Shown here one piece after another: positions 20,964 to 29,141 of a stretch of DNA of 64,000 nt. The notes under the pieces are model-generated. The model had not been told where the DNA came from. It ran no database searches and worked only from the letters and a program-made list of their open reading frames with translations. Each line of letters opens with the position of its first letter. Position 1 is the first letter of the stretch. The position numbers and the translations under genes are program-made. Source of the DNA: Paracoccaceae bacterium (GTDB lineage Bacteria > Pseudomonadota > Alphaproteobacteria > Rhodobacterales > Rhodobacteraceae); assembly GCA_027486345.1 (NCBI GenBank), contig JAIXPH010000062.1:1-64000 (forward strand), read 5' to 3'.

Positions 20964-20990
20964 AACGGGGGGCAAGGCCCCCCGTTTCAC
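20964..20990 (+). terminator. Rho-independent terminator after coaD
   Basis: A 10-bp stem (AACGGGGGGC with GCCCCCCGTT) with a three-base loop is followed by TTCAC. The T-run is short but the stem is strong and well placed. Confidence 0.75.
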
Positions 20991-21052
20991 GCTCTGGCGC
21001 AGGCGGGGGTGACCCCGCCCGGTGTGACACTGCGCCGAACGGAGCGTGTCGG

Positions 21053-21214
21053 TTATTTCCCGTACACCGCGGCCCAGGCGATGCGATGGGCGTCCTCGGG
21101 GAAGATCCCGATGTCGAGCGCCATGTCGCGGGGCAGGCGGGCGATCTCGTCGCGGGTCCGCTTGTAGAGCGCACGGTTGGCGGCAGCGGTCTTCAGCGTT
21201 TCGATCAGTTTCAT
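21053..21214 (-). CDS. DUF1127 small protein
   Basis: This 53-residue protein is of the DUF1127 (YjiS-like) type: short, Arg-rich, with TRDEIARLPRDMALDIGI matching the conserved core. Small DUF1127 proteins are common in alphaproteobacteria and have been linked to RNA turnover and phosphate or carbon metabolism. I chose the ATG at 21214, preceded by GAGAGGAA; the longer in-frame form to 21349 has no family match. It stands alone. Confidence 0.85.
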   Translation of the reverse strand: MKLIETLKTAAANRALYKRTRDEIARLPRDMALDIGIFPEDAHRIAWAAVYGK

Positions 21215-21366
21215 GTCCGTTTCCTCTCGGTCATCACCCAAGGGCTCACATCGTCCCTTCCGGCGTGCCTTGTATCTGGGGCATCCTGATGGCGCTAACA
21301 ACGGACAAGGACGGCAATCTGCCATGCGCTGGATGCATGGGTCGTGCAAAACTGCATGGCTGAACG

Positions 21367-21392
21367 AAAAAGGGCACCCAAAGGTGCCCTTT
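21367..21392 (-). terminator. Rho-independent terminator after the RidA gene
   Basis: A 10-bp stem (AAAGGGCACC, 21369-21378, with 21383-21392) has a four-base loop and runs into TTTT on the minus strand, 24 bp past the RidA stop. Confidence 0.85.
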
Positions 21393-21415
21393 GCCGTCGG
21401 TCTGATCGAGGAGGC

Positions 21416-21766
21416 TCAGGCCAGCGCGGCGGTCACGATCACTTCGACCAGATAGTCCGGGGTGGCCAGCTTCGCCTCACCCGTGGCGCGGGCCGGGGTA
21501 TGGCCCTGCGGCACCCAGGCATCCCAGACGGCGTTCATCTCGGGGAAGGTGGCGATGTCGGCCAGCCAGATTTGTGCCGACAGGATGCGGGTCTTGTCGG
21601 TTCCGGCCTCGGCAAGGATGCGGTCCACCTCGGCAAGGCAGGTGCGGGTCTGATCCGCGACCGAGTCGCCGGGATTGCCGACCTGACCCGCGAGCCAGAC
21701 GATGCCGTTGTAGCACACCGCCTCTGACATGCGCGCGCCGACGCCAATGCGTTTGATCTCTGCCAT
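21416..21766 (-). CDS. RidA family (YjgF/YER057c) protein
   Basis: This 116-residue protein belongs to the RidA superfamily, whose best-known members hydrolyse reactive enamines and imines. Family marks are CYNGIVWLAGQVG, DQTRTCLAEVDRILAEAG, and the C-terminal PARATGEAKLATPDYLVEV with an Arg in the substrate-site position. It looks closer to the YoaB-like branch than to archetypal RidA, so activity on 2-aminoacrylate is likely but not certain. The start at 21766 follows GAGGGACC. It is divergent from the CHAP gene. Confidence 0.9.
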   Translation of the reverse strand: MAEIKRIGVGARMSEAVCYNGIVWLAGQVGNPGDSVADQTRTCLAEVDRILAEAGTDKTRILSAQIWLADIATFPEMNAVWDAWVPQGHTPARATGEAKLATPDYLVEVIVTAALA

Positions 21767-21879
21767 TTCCGGTCCCTCTGGGCTGATTGGTTTGGATGGG
21801 CGTTGGTTAGCGCAAGGTCCGCTCAAAGGAAAGCGGCAGAGAACCGCCCAGCCATGGCGGCGACGTCGGCAAGGTTCCG

Positions 21880-21898
21880 CCGCCTTGCGGCAAGGCGG
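21880..21898. repeat. Small inverted repeat between ridA and the CHAP gene
   Basis: CCGCCTTGC and GCAAGGCGG flank one central G. It lies mid-way in the 202-bp divergent interval. It may be an operator or part of a leader; nothing more can be said. Confidence 0.4.
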
Positions 21899-21968
21899 TC
21901 GGTGCAACCTTGGCGGGCGGCCCATGCCGTGCCAGAGGTGGCGCGTAGACAGTGATGCCGAGGTCGTG

Positions 21969-22577
21969 ATGAAGCCCAAAGCCCCGTTCCAATTCGGCTC
22001 GCTCTTGCTGGTCGCCGCCCTGTCCCTGCCGGTGCTGATGTCCGGCGCGGCCAGGGCCGAAGCGACGCAGAACCCACCCCGCAAAGGGCTTTTCGCCTTT
22101 CTGATGCCCGCTGCTGACCGTCACGCCCGGGCCGACCGTCATGGGAACGCGGATGAACAAGCCCGCGCGGAATTGAAGGCCGCCGTTCAGGTGGCGGTCG
22201 AGAATCGCCCCCGTGGCCGCCTGTGGTGCGTGCCCTTCGCCCGGGCTGTCACCGGCGTTGATCTGCGCGGCAATGCCAAGACATGGTGGCATCAGGCCAA
22301 AGGCCGCTACGAACGCGGCAATGAGCCGCAAATTGGCGCTGTCATGACCTTCTCCGGCAGCCGTTCGATGCCGCGCGGCCATGTCGCCGTGGTGTCCAAG
22401 GTCTTGTCCGACCGCGAAGTGCTGATCGATCAGGCCAATTGGGAACGCAACCGCATCACGCTGGACACGCGGGTGGTCGATGTCTCGGCCAAGGGCGACT
22501 GGTCGCAGGTCCGCGTCGCCAACCGCGATGGCACCCTCGGCCGCGTGAACCCGGTTTACGGCTTCATCTATAACTGA
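21969..22577 (+). CDS. Secreted CHAP-domain amidase/peptidase
   Basis: This 202-residue exported protein has a signal peptide (residues 1-30, ending SGAARA) and a C-terminal CHAP domain (about 80-200). The likely catalytic pair is Cys87 in RLWCVPFARAVTG and His138 in PRGHVAVVSKVL, followed by VLIDQANW. Such enzymes cut peptidoglycan stems or cross-bridges. The start is the ATG at 21969 (a GTG lies directly before it); the upstream in-frame region lacks a signal peptide. A terminator follows. Confidence 0.9.
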   Translation: MKPKAPFQFGSLLLVAALSLPVLMSGAARAEATQNPPRKGLFAFLMPAADRHARADRHGNADEQARAELKAAVQVAVENRPRGRLWCVPFARAVTGVDLRGNAKTWWHQAKGRYERGNEPQIGAVMTFSGSRSMPRGHVAVVSKVLSDREVLIDQANWERNRITLDTRVVDVSAKGDWSQVRVANRDGTLGRVNPVYGFIYN

Positions 22578-22601
22578 CCAGCCCATCGGGCTAAACGGGG
22601 C

Positions 22602-22630
22602 AAGCCTCGCACCTGCGGGGCTTTTTCTTT
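22602..22630 (+). terminator. Rho-independent terminator after the CHAP gene
   Basis: A 9-bp stem (AAGCCTCGC with GCGGGGCTT, one G-U pair) and a four-base loop are followed by TTTCTTTT. Confidence 0.85.
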
Positions 22631-22644
22631 TGCGCTTGGGAGGA

Positions 22645-22718
22645 TGGAGCGGGTGAAGGGAATCGAACCCTCGTCATCAGCTTGGGAAGCTGCGGCTCTA
22701 CCATTGAGCTACACCCGC
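22645..22718 (-). tRNA. glyT: tRNA-Gly (anticodon CCC)
   Basis: Read on the minus strand, the 7-bp acceptor stem is GCGGGTG/CACCCGC, the D arm is TAGCTCAATGGTAGAGC, the anticodon loop is TTCCCAA and the T loop is GGTTCGATTCC. The anticodon CCC reads GGG codons. The 3' CCA is encoded. The outermost anticodon-stem pair looks like a G-A mismatch. The nearest minus-strand gene upstream ends 55 bp away. Confidence 0.96.
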
Positions 22719-22773
22719 GACAGGGCATGAGGTAAGCGATCAAGGGCGCGGCGTCAAGCGGGGGGCGAGGGCG

Positions 22774-23310
22774 TCAGCGCGGGAAAAACGTGGCGGCGCG
22801 GGACAGGGCCTGCGCATCCGTCAGCACATCGCCCGCCGCATCCCCGATGCCATGCAGGGCACCGCCCCACTCCATGCCGAGCCATGTCGCACTGCGCTGC
22901 AGCATCGCCTCCATCGGGTCTGTCACCGTCGGATCGGGATCGGCGCGGGCGGTCACCAGCCACATCCGCTTGCCACGCATCCGCGCCGCGAAGGCCATGT
23001 CCGGCGCATCCAGCCAGCCCGACCAATGGTCCAGCAGCAGTTTGGCGGGCGCGGGCAGGGCGTACCAATAGACGGGGGCCACAAAGACAAGGTCGGTGGC
23101 GGCAAGCATCGCCTGCCAGACCTCGGTCAGCGCACCCTCCGGGCCGGTGCCTGCGGGCCGCCGGTCATGGAAGGCGGGCAGGGCGAGGCTGGCAAGGTCG
23201 ATCCAGTCTTGCGGCACTTGTGCAGGCAGGACCGATGCCGCGCGTTCGGCCAGCAAGCGCGCATTGCCCTTGGGCCGGGCGGAGGAGCAGAGGAACAGGA
23301 ACCGCGTCAT
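22774..23310 (-). CDS. NAD(P)H-dependent flavodoxin-fold oxidoreductase
   Basis: This 178-residue protein has the flavodoxin-like fold of the NADPH-dependent FMN reductases. The phosphate loop is FLCSSARPKGNARLLAE, and the flavin site is VFVAPVYWYALPAPAKLLLDHW, where the Pro-Val-Tyr-Trp pattern is typical. It probably reduces quinones, azo or nitro compounds, but the substrate is not readable. It lies between the fasciclin terminator and the tRNA and is probably transcribed alone. Confidence 0.85.
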   Translation of the reverse strand: MTRFLFLCSSARPKGNARLLAERAASVLPAQVPQDWIDLASLALPAFHDRRPAGTGPEGALTEVWQAMLAATDLVFVAPVYWYALPAPAKLLLDHWSGWLDAPDMAFAARMRGKRMWLVTARADPDPTVTDPMEAMLQRSATWLGMEWGGALHGIGDAAGDVLTDAQALSRAATFFPR

Positions 23311-23350
23311 CGCCCCGGATCAAGCCCGGCAAATCCCTGCTGCGCAAGTG

Positions 23351-23384
23351 AAAAAAGGGGTCCGGGGTGTGGAACCCGGACCCC
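23351..23384 (-). terminator. Rho-independent terminator after the fasciclin gene
   Basis: A 10-bp stem (GGGGTCCGGG with CCCGGACCCC, 23357-23384) is followed on the minus strand by TTTTTTCAC. It lies 85 bp past the fasciclin stop. Confidence 0.9.
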
Positions 23385-23468
23385 GGCCGCATCCGCGTCG
23401 TGGGGACGAAAAGAGGGATGCGGCACGGCTGCCAGCGGTGTGACGTGGCGCGGCAACCGATGCTGTCC

Positions 23469-24026
23469 TTACATGGCAGGCAGAAGGACGGTGTCGATCA
23501 CATGGATCACGCCGTTGGACTGCTTCACATCGGCGATGGTGACGGTGGCGATGTTGCCCTGACCGTCCTTGATCTGCACCTTGTCGCCGTCCTTCATCGC
23601 GGTGAACTCGCAGCCGCCCACGGTTTTCACGGTGTGCATGCCGCCGTCATCGGCGATCATCTGGTTGATGGCATCCGACATCGCATTGGCGGCCACGACA
23701 TGGCAGGTCAGGATCTTGACGAGCTGATCCTTGTTTTCCGGCTTCAGCAAGGTTTCCACCGTGCCTGCGGGCAGCTTGGCGAAGGCCGCATTGGTGGGGG
23801 CGAATACGGTGAAGGGACCTTCACCCTGCAGCGTTTCCACCAGACCGGCGGCCTGCACTGCGGCCACAAGCGTGGTGTGATCGGCGGAATTCACCGCATT
23901 CTCGACGATGTTCTTGTCCGAGAACATTGCCGCCCCCCCGACCATCGGGTTTTCGCTGCCATCCGAGGCGGCAAAGGCGAAGGAGGTCGACACGGCGAGG
24001 ATCAGGGCGGACAGACGAAGTTTCAT
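23469..24026 (-). CDS. Secreted fasciclin (FAS1) domain protein
   Basis: This 185-residue protein has a signal peptide (about residues 1-20, ending SFAFA) and one FAS1 domain (about 40-183). The H1 motif is [14 protein letters not shown] and the YH/H2-type end is [15 protein letters not shown]1 domains mediate adhesion or bind small ligands; the exact role is unknown. GGAGAAG precedes the start. It lies 110 bp downstream of an ECF sigma/anti-sigma pair on the same strand, a recurring neighbourhood, so that sigma factor may drive it. Confidence 0.93.
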   Translation of the reverse strand: MKLRLSALILAVSTSFAFAASDGSENPMVGGAAMFSDKNIVENAVNSADHTTLVAAVQAAGLVETLQGEGPFTVFAPTNAAFAKLPAGTVETLLKPENKDQLVKILTCHVVAANAMSDAINQMIADDGGMHTVKTVGGCEFTAMKDGDKVQIKDGQGNIATVTIADVKQSNGVIHVIDTVLLPAM

Positions 24027-24136
24027 GACAGCTTCTCCGGGTTATGCAGCGGACCAGTTCCGCCTTGCACCTGAAGCTACGGGGCGGTTTCGGTCGAAGT
24101 TTCAGACCGCCCCGATTTTTTGCGTTCACGAAAACG

Positions 24137-24796
24137 TCAGACGTCGCCCACCACGCCTGCGGCCAGAACCGGCCCCGTCGGTGCCCCTGTGGGGGAGCCG
24201 CCGGCCGGTTCCAGCGACACGGCCAACGTCCAACCCTGCGGCAGGGTCGGATAGGGCACCGCAAGCGATGCCTCTTGCAGCAGGCCCAAAGACACCGGCG
24301 CGGCATCGGGCGCGATGATCCACAACTCCTGCACCTGGCCTGCGGGGGCGGCAGAGCCTGCGACGCGGATCACCTCCAGCGTGCCGTCGCGGAAGCGCGC
24401 TTCAAAGCGCAGGGCATCGCCCTCGCCAAGGATCGCCACCACGGGGCCAGCAGTGGGCGGCAGGATCGGCAGGGTGACCAAGGCCAGCACCGCCAGCGCG
24501 CCCGCGGTCAGCGCCCCGGCCAGCCAGCCCGCCAGCCGACCAAAGCGGCGTTTGGGCGGGGCAGGGAACAGCCGCGCCTCGATCTTGGGCAAGAGGTTCG
24601 GGACCGGGACGGGGGCGTAATCTTCGTTCAGGGCGGACAGGCGGTTTTCCCAATCCTGCACGGCGCGGGCAAAGACGGGGTCCGCCTTGATCCGCGCCTC
24701 GGCGGCCAGACGTTCGGACAAGTCCAGCGTGCCCAGAACATATTCGGCGGCCAGCGCATCGTCCATTTCGCGGGGGGAAAGCGGAAGGTCGGTCAT
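24137..24796 (-). CDS. Anti-sigma-K factor (RskA-like)
   Basis: This 219-residue membrane protein is an RskA-type anti-sigma factor. A short cytoplasmic sigma-binding part (DDALAAEYVLGTLDLSE, about 12-28) is followed by one membrane segment (about 87-112) and a periplasmic RskA domain (about 115-205) with VQELWIIAPDAAPVSLGLL. It should hold the adjacent ECF sigma factor inactive until cut by regulated proteolysis. It lacks the HxxxCxxC zinc motif of ZAS anti-sigmas. The start overlaps the sigma stop by ATGA, and a long upstream extension to 24958 is rejected. Confidence 0.9.
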   Translation of the reverse strand: MTDLPLSPREMDDALAAEYVLGTLDLSERLAAEARIKADPVFARAVQDWENRLSALNEDYAPVPVPNLLPKIEARLFPAPPKRRFGRLAGWLAGALTAGALAVLALVTLPILPPTAGPVVAILGEGDALRFEARFRDGTLEVIRVAGSAAPAGQVQELWIIAPDAAPVSLGLLQEASLAVPYPTLPQGWTLAVSLEPAGGSPTGAPTGPVLAAGVVGDV

Positions 24797-25347
24797 GCGT
24801 CCATGCACTCCCGCAGGCTGATCAGGCCCCGGCGCAGCCATGTCCGCATGGTGTTCAGCGGCACGGCGTGGCGCTCGGCCAGATCCTGATAGGACAGGCC
24901 CTGAAGATAGGCCCCGCGAATGGCGGCGGCGCGGTCGGCCTCCAGCCGGTTGAAGCAATCGGCGATGCGTCCCGCCTCTCCGGCGGCGATCAGGCGGGCC
25001 TCGGCACCGGGGGTGGCATCGGCGATGGCGGCGACGGCCTCTTCGTCATCGTACTGATGCATCCCCTTGGCCTCGGCCCGCGTGCGCAGGCGGTCGATGC
25101 AATGGTTGCGCGCGATGGAGATGAGCCATGTCATGCCGCGCCCCTTTTCGGGGTCGAACCGGGCTGCGCGCAGCCAGACACGGGTGAAGACTTCCTGCAA
25201 CGCATCCTCGGCCTCGCTTCTTGTGCCAAGGATACGCAGGCACACCCCCATGAGTTTCGCCGAGGCGTCATTATACACCGCCTGAAAGGCCGCGCGGTCT
25301 TGCCGCGCGACCTTGATCAGCAGGTCTGCCACCGGATCGTCACTCAT
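24793..25347 (-). CDS. ECF RNA polymerase sigma factor (SigK-like)
   Basis: This 184-residue sigma factor has region 2 (about residues 25-95, with LQEVFTRVWLRAARFD and ARNHCIDRLR) and region 4 (about 125-180, with LSYQDLAERHAVPLNTMRTW). It should direct RNA polymerase to envelope- or oxidant-stress promoters, probably its own operon and the fasciclin gene. It is the first gene of a coupled pair with the RskA-like anti-sigma. The ATG at 25347 follows GGTGGGAC. Confidence 0.93.
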   Translation of the reverse strand: MSDDPVADLLIKVARQDRAAFQAVYNDASAKLMGVCLRILGTRSEAEDALQEVFTRVWLRAARFDPEKGRGMTWLISIARNHCIDRLRTRAEAKGMHQYDDEEAVAAIADATPGAEARLIAAGEAGRIADCFNRLEADRAAAIRGAYLQGLSYQDLAERHAVPLNTMRTWLRRGLISLRECMDA

Positions 25348-25407
25348 GTCCCACCGTTTTTGCGTCCGGACAAGGTAACGACATGGCGGCAAAAGGGAAG
25401 CGCTGGA

Positions 25408-27447
25408 TCACCCACGCCGCCGACGCCGCCCACCGTCACCGCCCGAACCGTTGGCGTTGAAGCTGACATCGGGCAGGCTGACGATCTTGGACAGTTCCGG
25501 GAACGGGTCCGTCGCATGCGGGATGGCATTGGCGGCGACGAAATGTTCCTGAAAGCGCGGCTCAATCGCGGTTTCGACCTTGTGGATGTGGTGAACGGTT
25601 TCCTCGATGGCATTGCGCGCGGCCACGTTGCACAGCGCGATGCGCGCCCCGGTGCCAGCGGCATTGCCCGCGCTTGTGACCTTGTCCAAGGGCACATCCG
25701 GGATCATGCCCAAGACCATCGCATGTTTGGGGCTGATATGCGCCCCGAAAGCGCCCGCCAGCGTCACGCGGTCCACCTTATCCACGCCCATTTCATCCAT
25801 CAGCAGCCGCGCGCCCGCATAGAGCGCGGATTTCGCCAGTTGGATGGCGCGGATATCGCCTTGGGTCACCATGATCTTCGGCCCGCCCTCAAGGCTGCCA
25901 TCATGCAGCACATAGCTGTGTGTGCGCCCCTCGGGCGTGCAGCGCCATGTGCCGGTCTGCTCTGGGCTGCCGATCAACCCGCCGGGATCAAGCAGGCCCG
26001 CCATGCGCAGTTCCGCCACCGCCTCAATGATGCCCGACCCGCAGATACCGGTGATGCCGGAGTGCTTGGTCGCCTCTGCAAAGGCCGGATCGTCTGACCA
26101 GATGTCCGATCCGATCACGCGGAAGCGGGGTTCCTTGGTGACGGGGTCAATCTCGACCCGCTCAATCGCCCCCGGTGCGGCCCGCTGACCCGAACTGATT
26201 TGCGCGCCTTCAAACGCGGGACCCGTGGGCGAGGAACAGGCCAGAACCCGCGTCTCATTGCCCAGCAGGATCTCCGCATTGGTGCCGACATCGACGATCA
26301 GCACCATGTCCTTGGATTTGTTCGGCTCTTCCGACAGCGCCACAGCAGCGGCATCGGCCCCCACATGGCCCGCGATGCAGGGCAGGACATAGACCCGCGC
26401 GGCGGAGTTCAGGTTGGACAGGTCCAGATCACGGCCATTCAGCGACAGGCTGCCGGACGTTGCCAGCGCAAAGGGCGCTTGGCCCAGTTCCACCGGATCG
26501 ATCCCCAACAGCAGGTGGTGCATCACCGGATTGCAGACAAAGACCACCTCATAGATCGCCGTGCTGTCCACCCCGGCCTCTGCGGCAATCGACGCCGCAA
26601 GCGCGTTGATCGACTCGCGCACCGCCCGGGTCATCTCCACATCGCCGCCGGGGTTCATCATGGCATAGGACACCCGGCTCATCAGGTCTTCGCCGAAACG
26701 GATTTGCGGGTTCATCAGACCGGATGAGGCCAGAACCGACCCGTCCCGCAGGTCGCACAAATGGGCCGCGATGGTGGTGGAGCCAAGATCGATGGCCAGA
26801 CCGTAAAGCCCGCCGTCATGGAATCCGGGGAAAATGTCCAGAATCTGATACCGGTCGTCGTGGTTGCCCTTGTGCAAGGCGACGGTGACTTTCCATTCGC
26901 CCTTGCGCAGAACGGGTTGCAGGCGGCGCATCAGCGCCAGATCAGCGGACACATCCGGCACCTGCCACTGGTCACGCAGCGCAATCGCCAGCCGTTCAAA
27001 ATCGCCGGTGGGTTCGTGCATGTCCGGCTCGGCCACCTCGACGTACAAAAGCCGCGTTGCCGGGTCCATCACGATGTCGCGCTGGGTGGCCGACTTGCGG
27101 ATCACCTGCTTGTGGACTTGGCTTTCCGGCGGCACGTCGATGACCACATCGGCCATCACCTTGGCCTGACAGCCCAGACGCCGCCCGTCGATCAGGCCAC
27201 GCTTGGACTTGTAACGCTCTTCCACCGCGTTCCATTCGGTCAGCGCGCCATCGGCCACCGTCACGCCATGCTTGGGAAAGTCACCATAGGACGGGGTGAT
27301 CTGGCATTTGGAACAGATGCCCCGCCCGCCGCAGACGGAATCGAGGTCCACCCCCAACTGCCGCGCCGCCGTCAGCACAGGCGTGCCAATGGCAAAGCGC
27401 CCCCGCTTGCCCGAGGGGGTAAAGATCACGAGAGCATCATCCGACAT
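25408..27447 (-). CDS. ASKHA/ferredoxin corrinoid-protein reactivase (RamA-like)
   Basis: This 679-residue protein has an N-terminal [2Fe-2S] ferredoxin domain with ligands C39, C45, C48 (CGGRGICSKC) and C93, a linker, and a C-terminal ASKHA ATPase (DUF4445 type; YGLAIDLGSTTIAAHL, IVDVGTNAEILLGN). Such proteins use ATP and an electron to reduce inactive cob(II)alamin in corrinoid methyltransferases. In Rhodobacterales a RamA-like protein of this kind is thought to reactivate the split methionine synthase. The tail reads GGDGGRRRRRG, like that of the methyltransferase at 59748. The start at 27447 follows AAGGTG. It is divergent from a homocysteine-forming lyase gene. Confidence 0.9.
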   Translation of the reverse strand: MSDDALVIFTPSGKRGRFAIGTPVLTAARQLGVDLDSVCGGRGICSKCQITPSYGDFPKHGVTVADGALTEWNAVEERYKSKRGLIDGRRLGCQAKVMADVVIDVPPESQVHKQVIRKSATQRDIVMDPATRLLYVEVAEPDMHEPTGDFERLAIALRDQWQVPDVSADLALMRRLQPVLRKGEWKVTVALHKGNHDDRYQILDIFPGFHDGGLYGLAIDLGSTTIAAHLCDLRDGSVLASSGLMNPQIRFGEDLMSRVSYAMMNPGGDVEMTRAVRESINALAASIAAEAGVDSTAIYEVVFVCNPVMHHLLLGIDPVELGQAPFALATSGSLSLNGRDLDLSNLNSAARVYVLPCIAGHVGADAAAVALSEEPNKSKDMVLIVDVGTNAEILLGNETRVLACSSPTGPAFEGAQISSGQRAAPGAIERVEIDPVTKEPRFRVIGSDIWSDDPAFAEATKHSGITGICGSGIIEAVAELRMAGLLDPGGLIGSPEQTGTWRCTPEGRTHSYVLHDGSLEGGPKIMVTQGDIRAIQLAKSALYAGARLLMDEMGVDKVDRVTLAGAFGAHISPKHAMVLGMIPDVPLDKVTSAGNAAGTGARIALCNVAARNAIEETVHHIHKVETAIEPRFQEHFVAANAIPHATDPFPELSKIVSLPDVSFNANGSGGDGGRRRRRG

Positions 27448-27845
27448 CGGTTCACCTTGTCTGTTCGCGCTTCCCGGTTTTAGGGCGGTGCGCGGCGGCT
27501 GCAATGCCTGATCGCGGCGTGTGAAGGTCGGGCGGCGTCAAAAGGGCCGGTCCGGGGCGGAAGGATTTTCTGTGGAAAACCCAAAGGTGCTCTATCCGCA
27601 AAGGATTGGTCCCTGCGATGCCCGGCCAACGCTTTCTTGGGACGCCGCGCGGAGGGGGCGCGAGGGTCAGGACAGCGCGCCATCAAGAGGGGGAGAAGCG
27701 GGCTGTGGCACGGTCCCTCTCTGACGATGCGTTGACCGGAGGACCGCCCCCTCTCCCCGCGGGGGAGAGGGCCGGGGTAAGGGGGCGTCGCAGGGCTTGA
27801 CCTCCCGGTCCCGGCGCGAAACTCTGGGACGGACAGGAGCCTCCG
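27448..27845. other. Divergent intergenic region with a REP-like hairpin
   Basis: This 398-bp interval separates the reactivase from the lyase gene and must hold both promoters. I see no convincing cobalamin or SAM riboswitch core. The right half holds a REP-like hairpin (27748-27770). The rest is GC-rich with no open frame resembling a known protein. Confidence 0.6.
27748..27782 (+). repeat. REP-like palindrome, single copy
   Basis: CCCTCTCCCC (27748-27757) and GGGGAGAGGG (27761-27770) form a 10-bp stem, followed by CCGGGGTAAGGGG. The same unit occurs twice, inverted, at 57217-57337. Confidence 0.8.
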
Positions 27846-28958
27846 ATGACCCAGACCCCAGACGACCGCCGCTTTGCCGAACTTCTGCACCACCGGGCCG
27901 AAGGGTTGGCGCAGGGCGATCCGATCACGCCGCCCTTGGTGTCCTCGGCCACCTACCACCTGCCGCGCGTGGATCAGGGCGGGTTCATGTATGGCCGCAT
28001 GTCGATGCCGACATGGGAGGCGGTCGAGGCGCAACTGGCCATCCTTGAGGGCGCGCCCTGCCTGTCCTTCCCCTCCGGGATGGCGGCAATTTCGGCGGCG
28101 CTGATGGCAACGGTGGCGCCGGGGCGGCGCGTGGTGCTGCCCTCGGACGGCTATTACACCACACGGCTGTTCGCGGATGCCTTTCTGGCGCCCTTTGGGG
28201 TGACGGCGGACTATGTGCCGACGCTGGCGATGGCGCAGGCGGATTTGACCGAGGCGGGGGTGGTGTTTCTGGAAACCCCCTCGAACCCGGGGCTGGAGGT
28301 TTGCGACATCGCCGCCATCGCCGCGCGGGCCCATGCGGCGGGGGCCAAGGTGATTGTGGACAACACCACCCTGACGGCGGTGCTGCAACGCCCCTTGGAC
28401 CTTGGCGCGGATGTGGTGGTGGCTGCCGACACCAAGGCACCGGGGGGGCATTCCGATGTGCTCTTTGGCCATGTCGCGACGCGGGATGCGGCGCTGATGG
28501 CGCGGGTCAGGGATTGGCGCAAACTCTCGGGCGCGGTGCCGGGGGCGTTCGAGGCCTGGCTCGTGCATCGCGGGATCGAGACGCTGGAGGTGCGGATGGC
28601 GCGCATGTGTGCCAGCGCGCAGGTGATCGCCGAACGGTTGGCGGCGCATCCGAAGGTGCAGGCCGTACGTTATCCCGGCCTGCCCGGTGATCCGTCCCAT
28701 GCCCTGATGGCGCGGCAGGCGCGGGGGTTCGGCTTCCTGATCGGCGCGACATTGGCGGATGCCGATGTCGCGGAACAGTTTCTGGAAAGCTGCCCCTTCC
28801 TTGCCCGCGCGACGTCCTTTGGTGCGACCCACAGCGCAGGCGAACGCCGCGCGCGCTGGGGCGACGCCGTGGCCCCCGGTTTCTTGCGCCTGTCCATCGG
28901 GGTGGAGCCGGTTGAGGCGCTCTGGGCCGGGATGGCGGAGGCGCTGGCGGGGTTGTGA
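27846..28958 (+). CDS. PLP-dependent cystathionine beta-lyase-like enzyme
   Basis: This 370-residue protein is of the Cys/Met-metabolism PLP family (MetB/MetC fold) and probably cleaves cystathionine to homocysteine, pyruvate and ammonia. Marks are the YGR tripeptide (FMYGRMSMPTWEAVE), the SFPSGMAAISAAL cofactor loop, VFLETPSNPGLEV, and the PLP Lys in ADTKAPGGHSD. The last motif normally reads SATKYxGGHSD, so this is a divergent branch; gamma-lyase or other C-S lyase activity is possible. The divergent neighbour is the corrinoid reactivase, which fits a methionine context. Confidence 0.85.
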   Translation: MTQTPDDRRFAELLHHRAEGLAQGDPITPPLVSSATYHLPRVDQGGFMYGRMSMPTWEAVEAQLAILEGAPCLSFPSGMAAISAALMATVAPGRRVVLPSDGYYTTRLFADAFLAPFGVTADYVPTLAMAQADLTEAGVVFLETPSNPGLEVCDIAAIAARAHAAGAKVIVDNTTLTAVLQRPLDLGADVVVAADTKAPGGHSDVLFGHVATRDAALMARVRDWRKLSGAVPGAFEAWLVHRGIETLEVRMARMCASAQVIAERLAAHPKVQAVRYPGLPGDPSHALMARQARGFGFLIGATLADADVAEQFLESCPFLARATSFGATHSAGERRARWGDAVAPGFLRLSIGVEPVEALWAGMAEALAGL

Positions 28959-28998
28959 GGGCCGAGCGCCCCCGGTCGGTGATCTTGCGGCGCAAGGC

Positions 28999-29131
28999 GC
29001 AAGGCGCGCCTTGCAAGCTTGGGCGCTTTGTCCCGCGCTTGGGCGCGGGTCAAAGCAGGGGGGGCTTCGCAGCCCCCGTCACCGCGCGGGCGCGGTGACT
29101 CCCCCGGCGGGATATTTGGGCAGAGAAAACA
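28999..29131. repeat. Hairpin cluster plus GATATTT repeat, copy 2
   Basis: The interval between two convergent genes holds a 16-bp palindrome (28999-29014), a GGGGGCTTCGCAGCCCCC hairpin, and a GTCACCGCG/CGCGGTGAC hairpin. These are followed by CCCCGGCGGGATATTTGGGCAG. The last part is the diverged second copy of the element at 12339 and 38665. It probably ends transcription in both directions. Confidence 0.65.
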
Positions 29132-29141
29132 GGGTGCAGGG

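Noticed and set aside
27448-27845. Possible cobalamin or SAM riboswitch between the reactivase and lyase genes
   Set aside because: I found no B12-box-like or SAM-II-like core; only a REP-like hairpin is clear.
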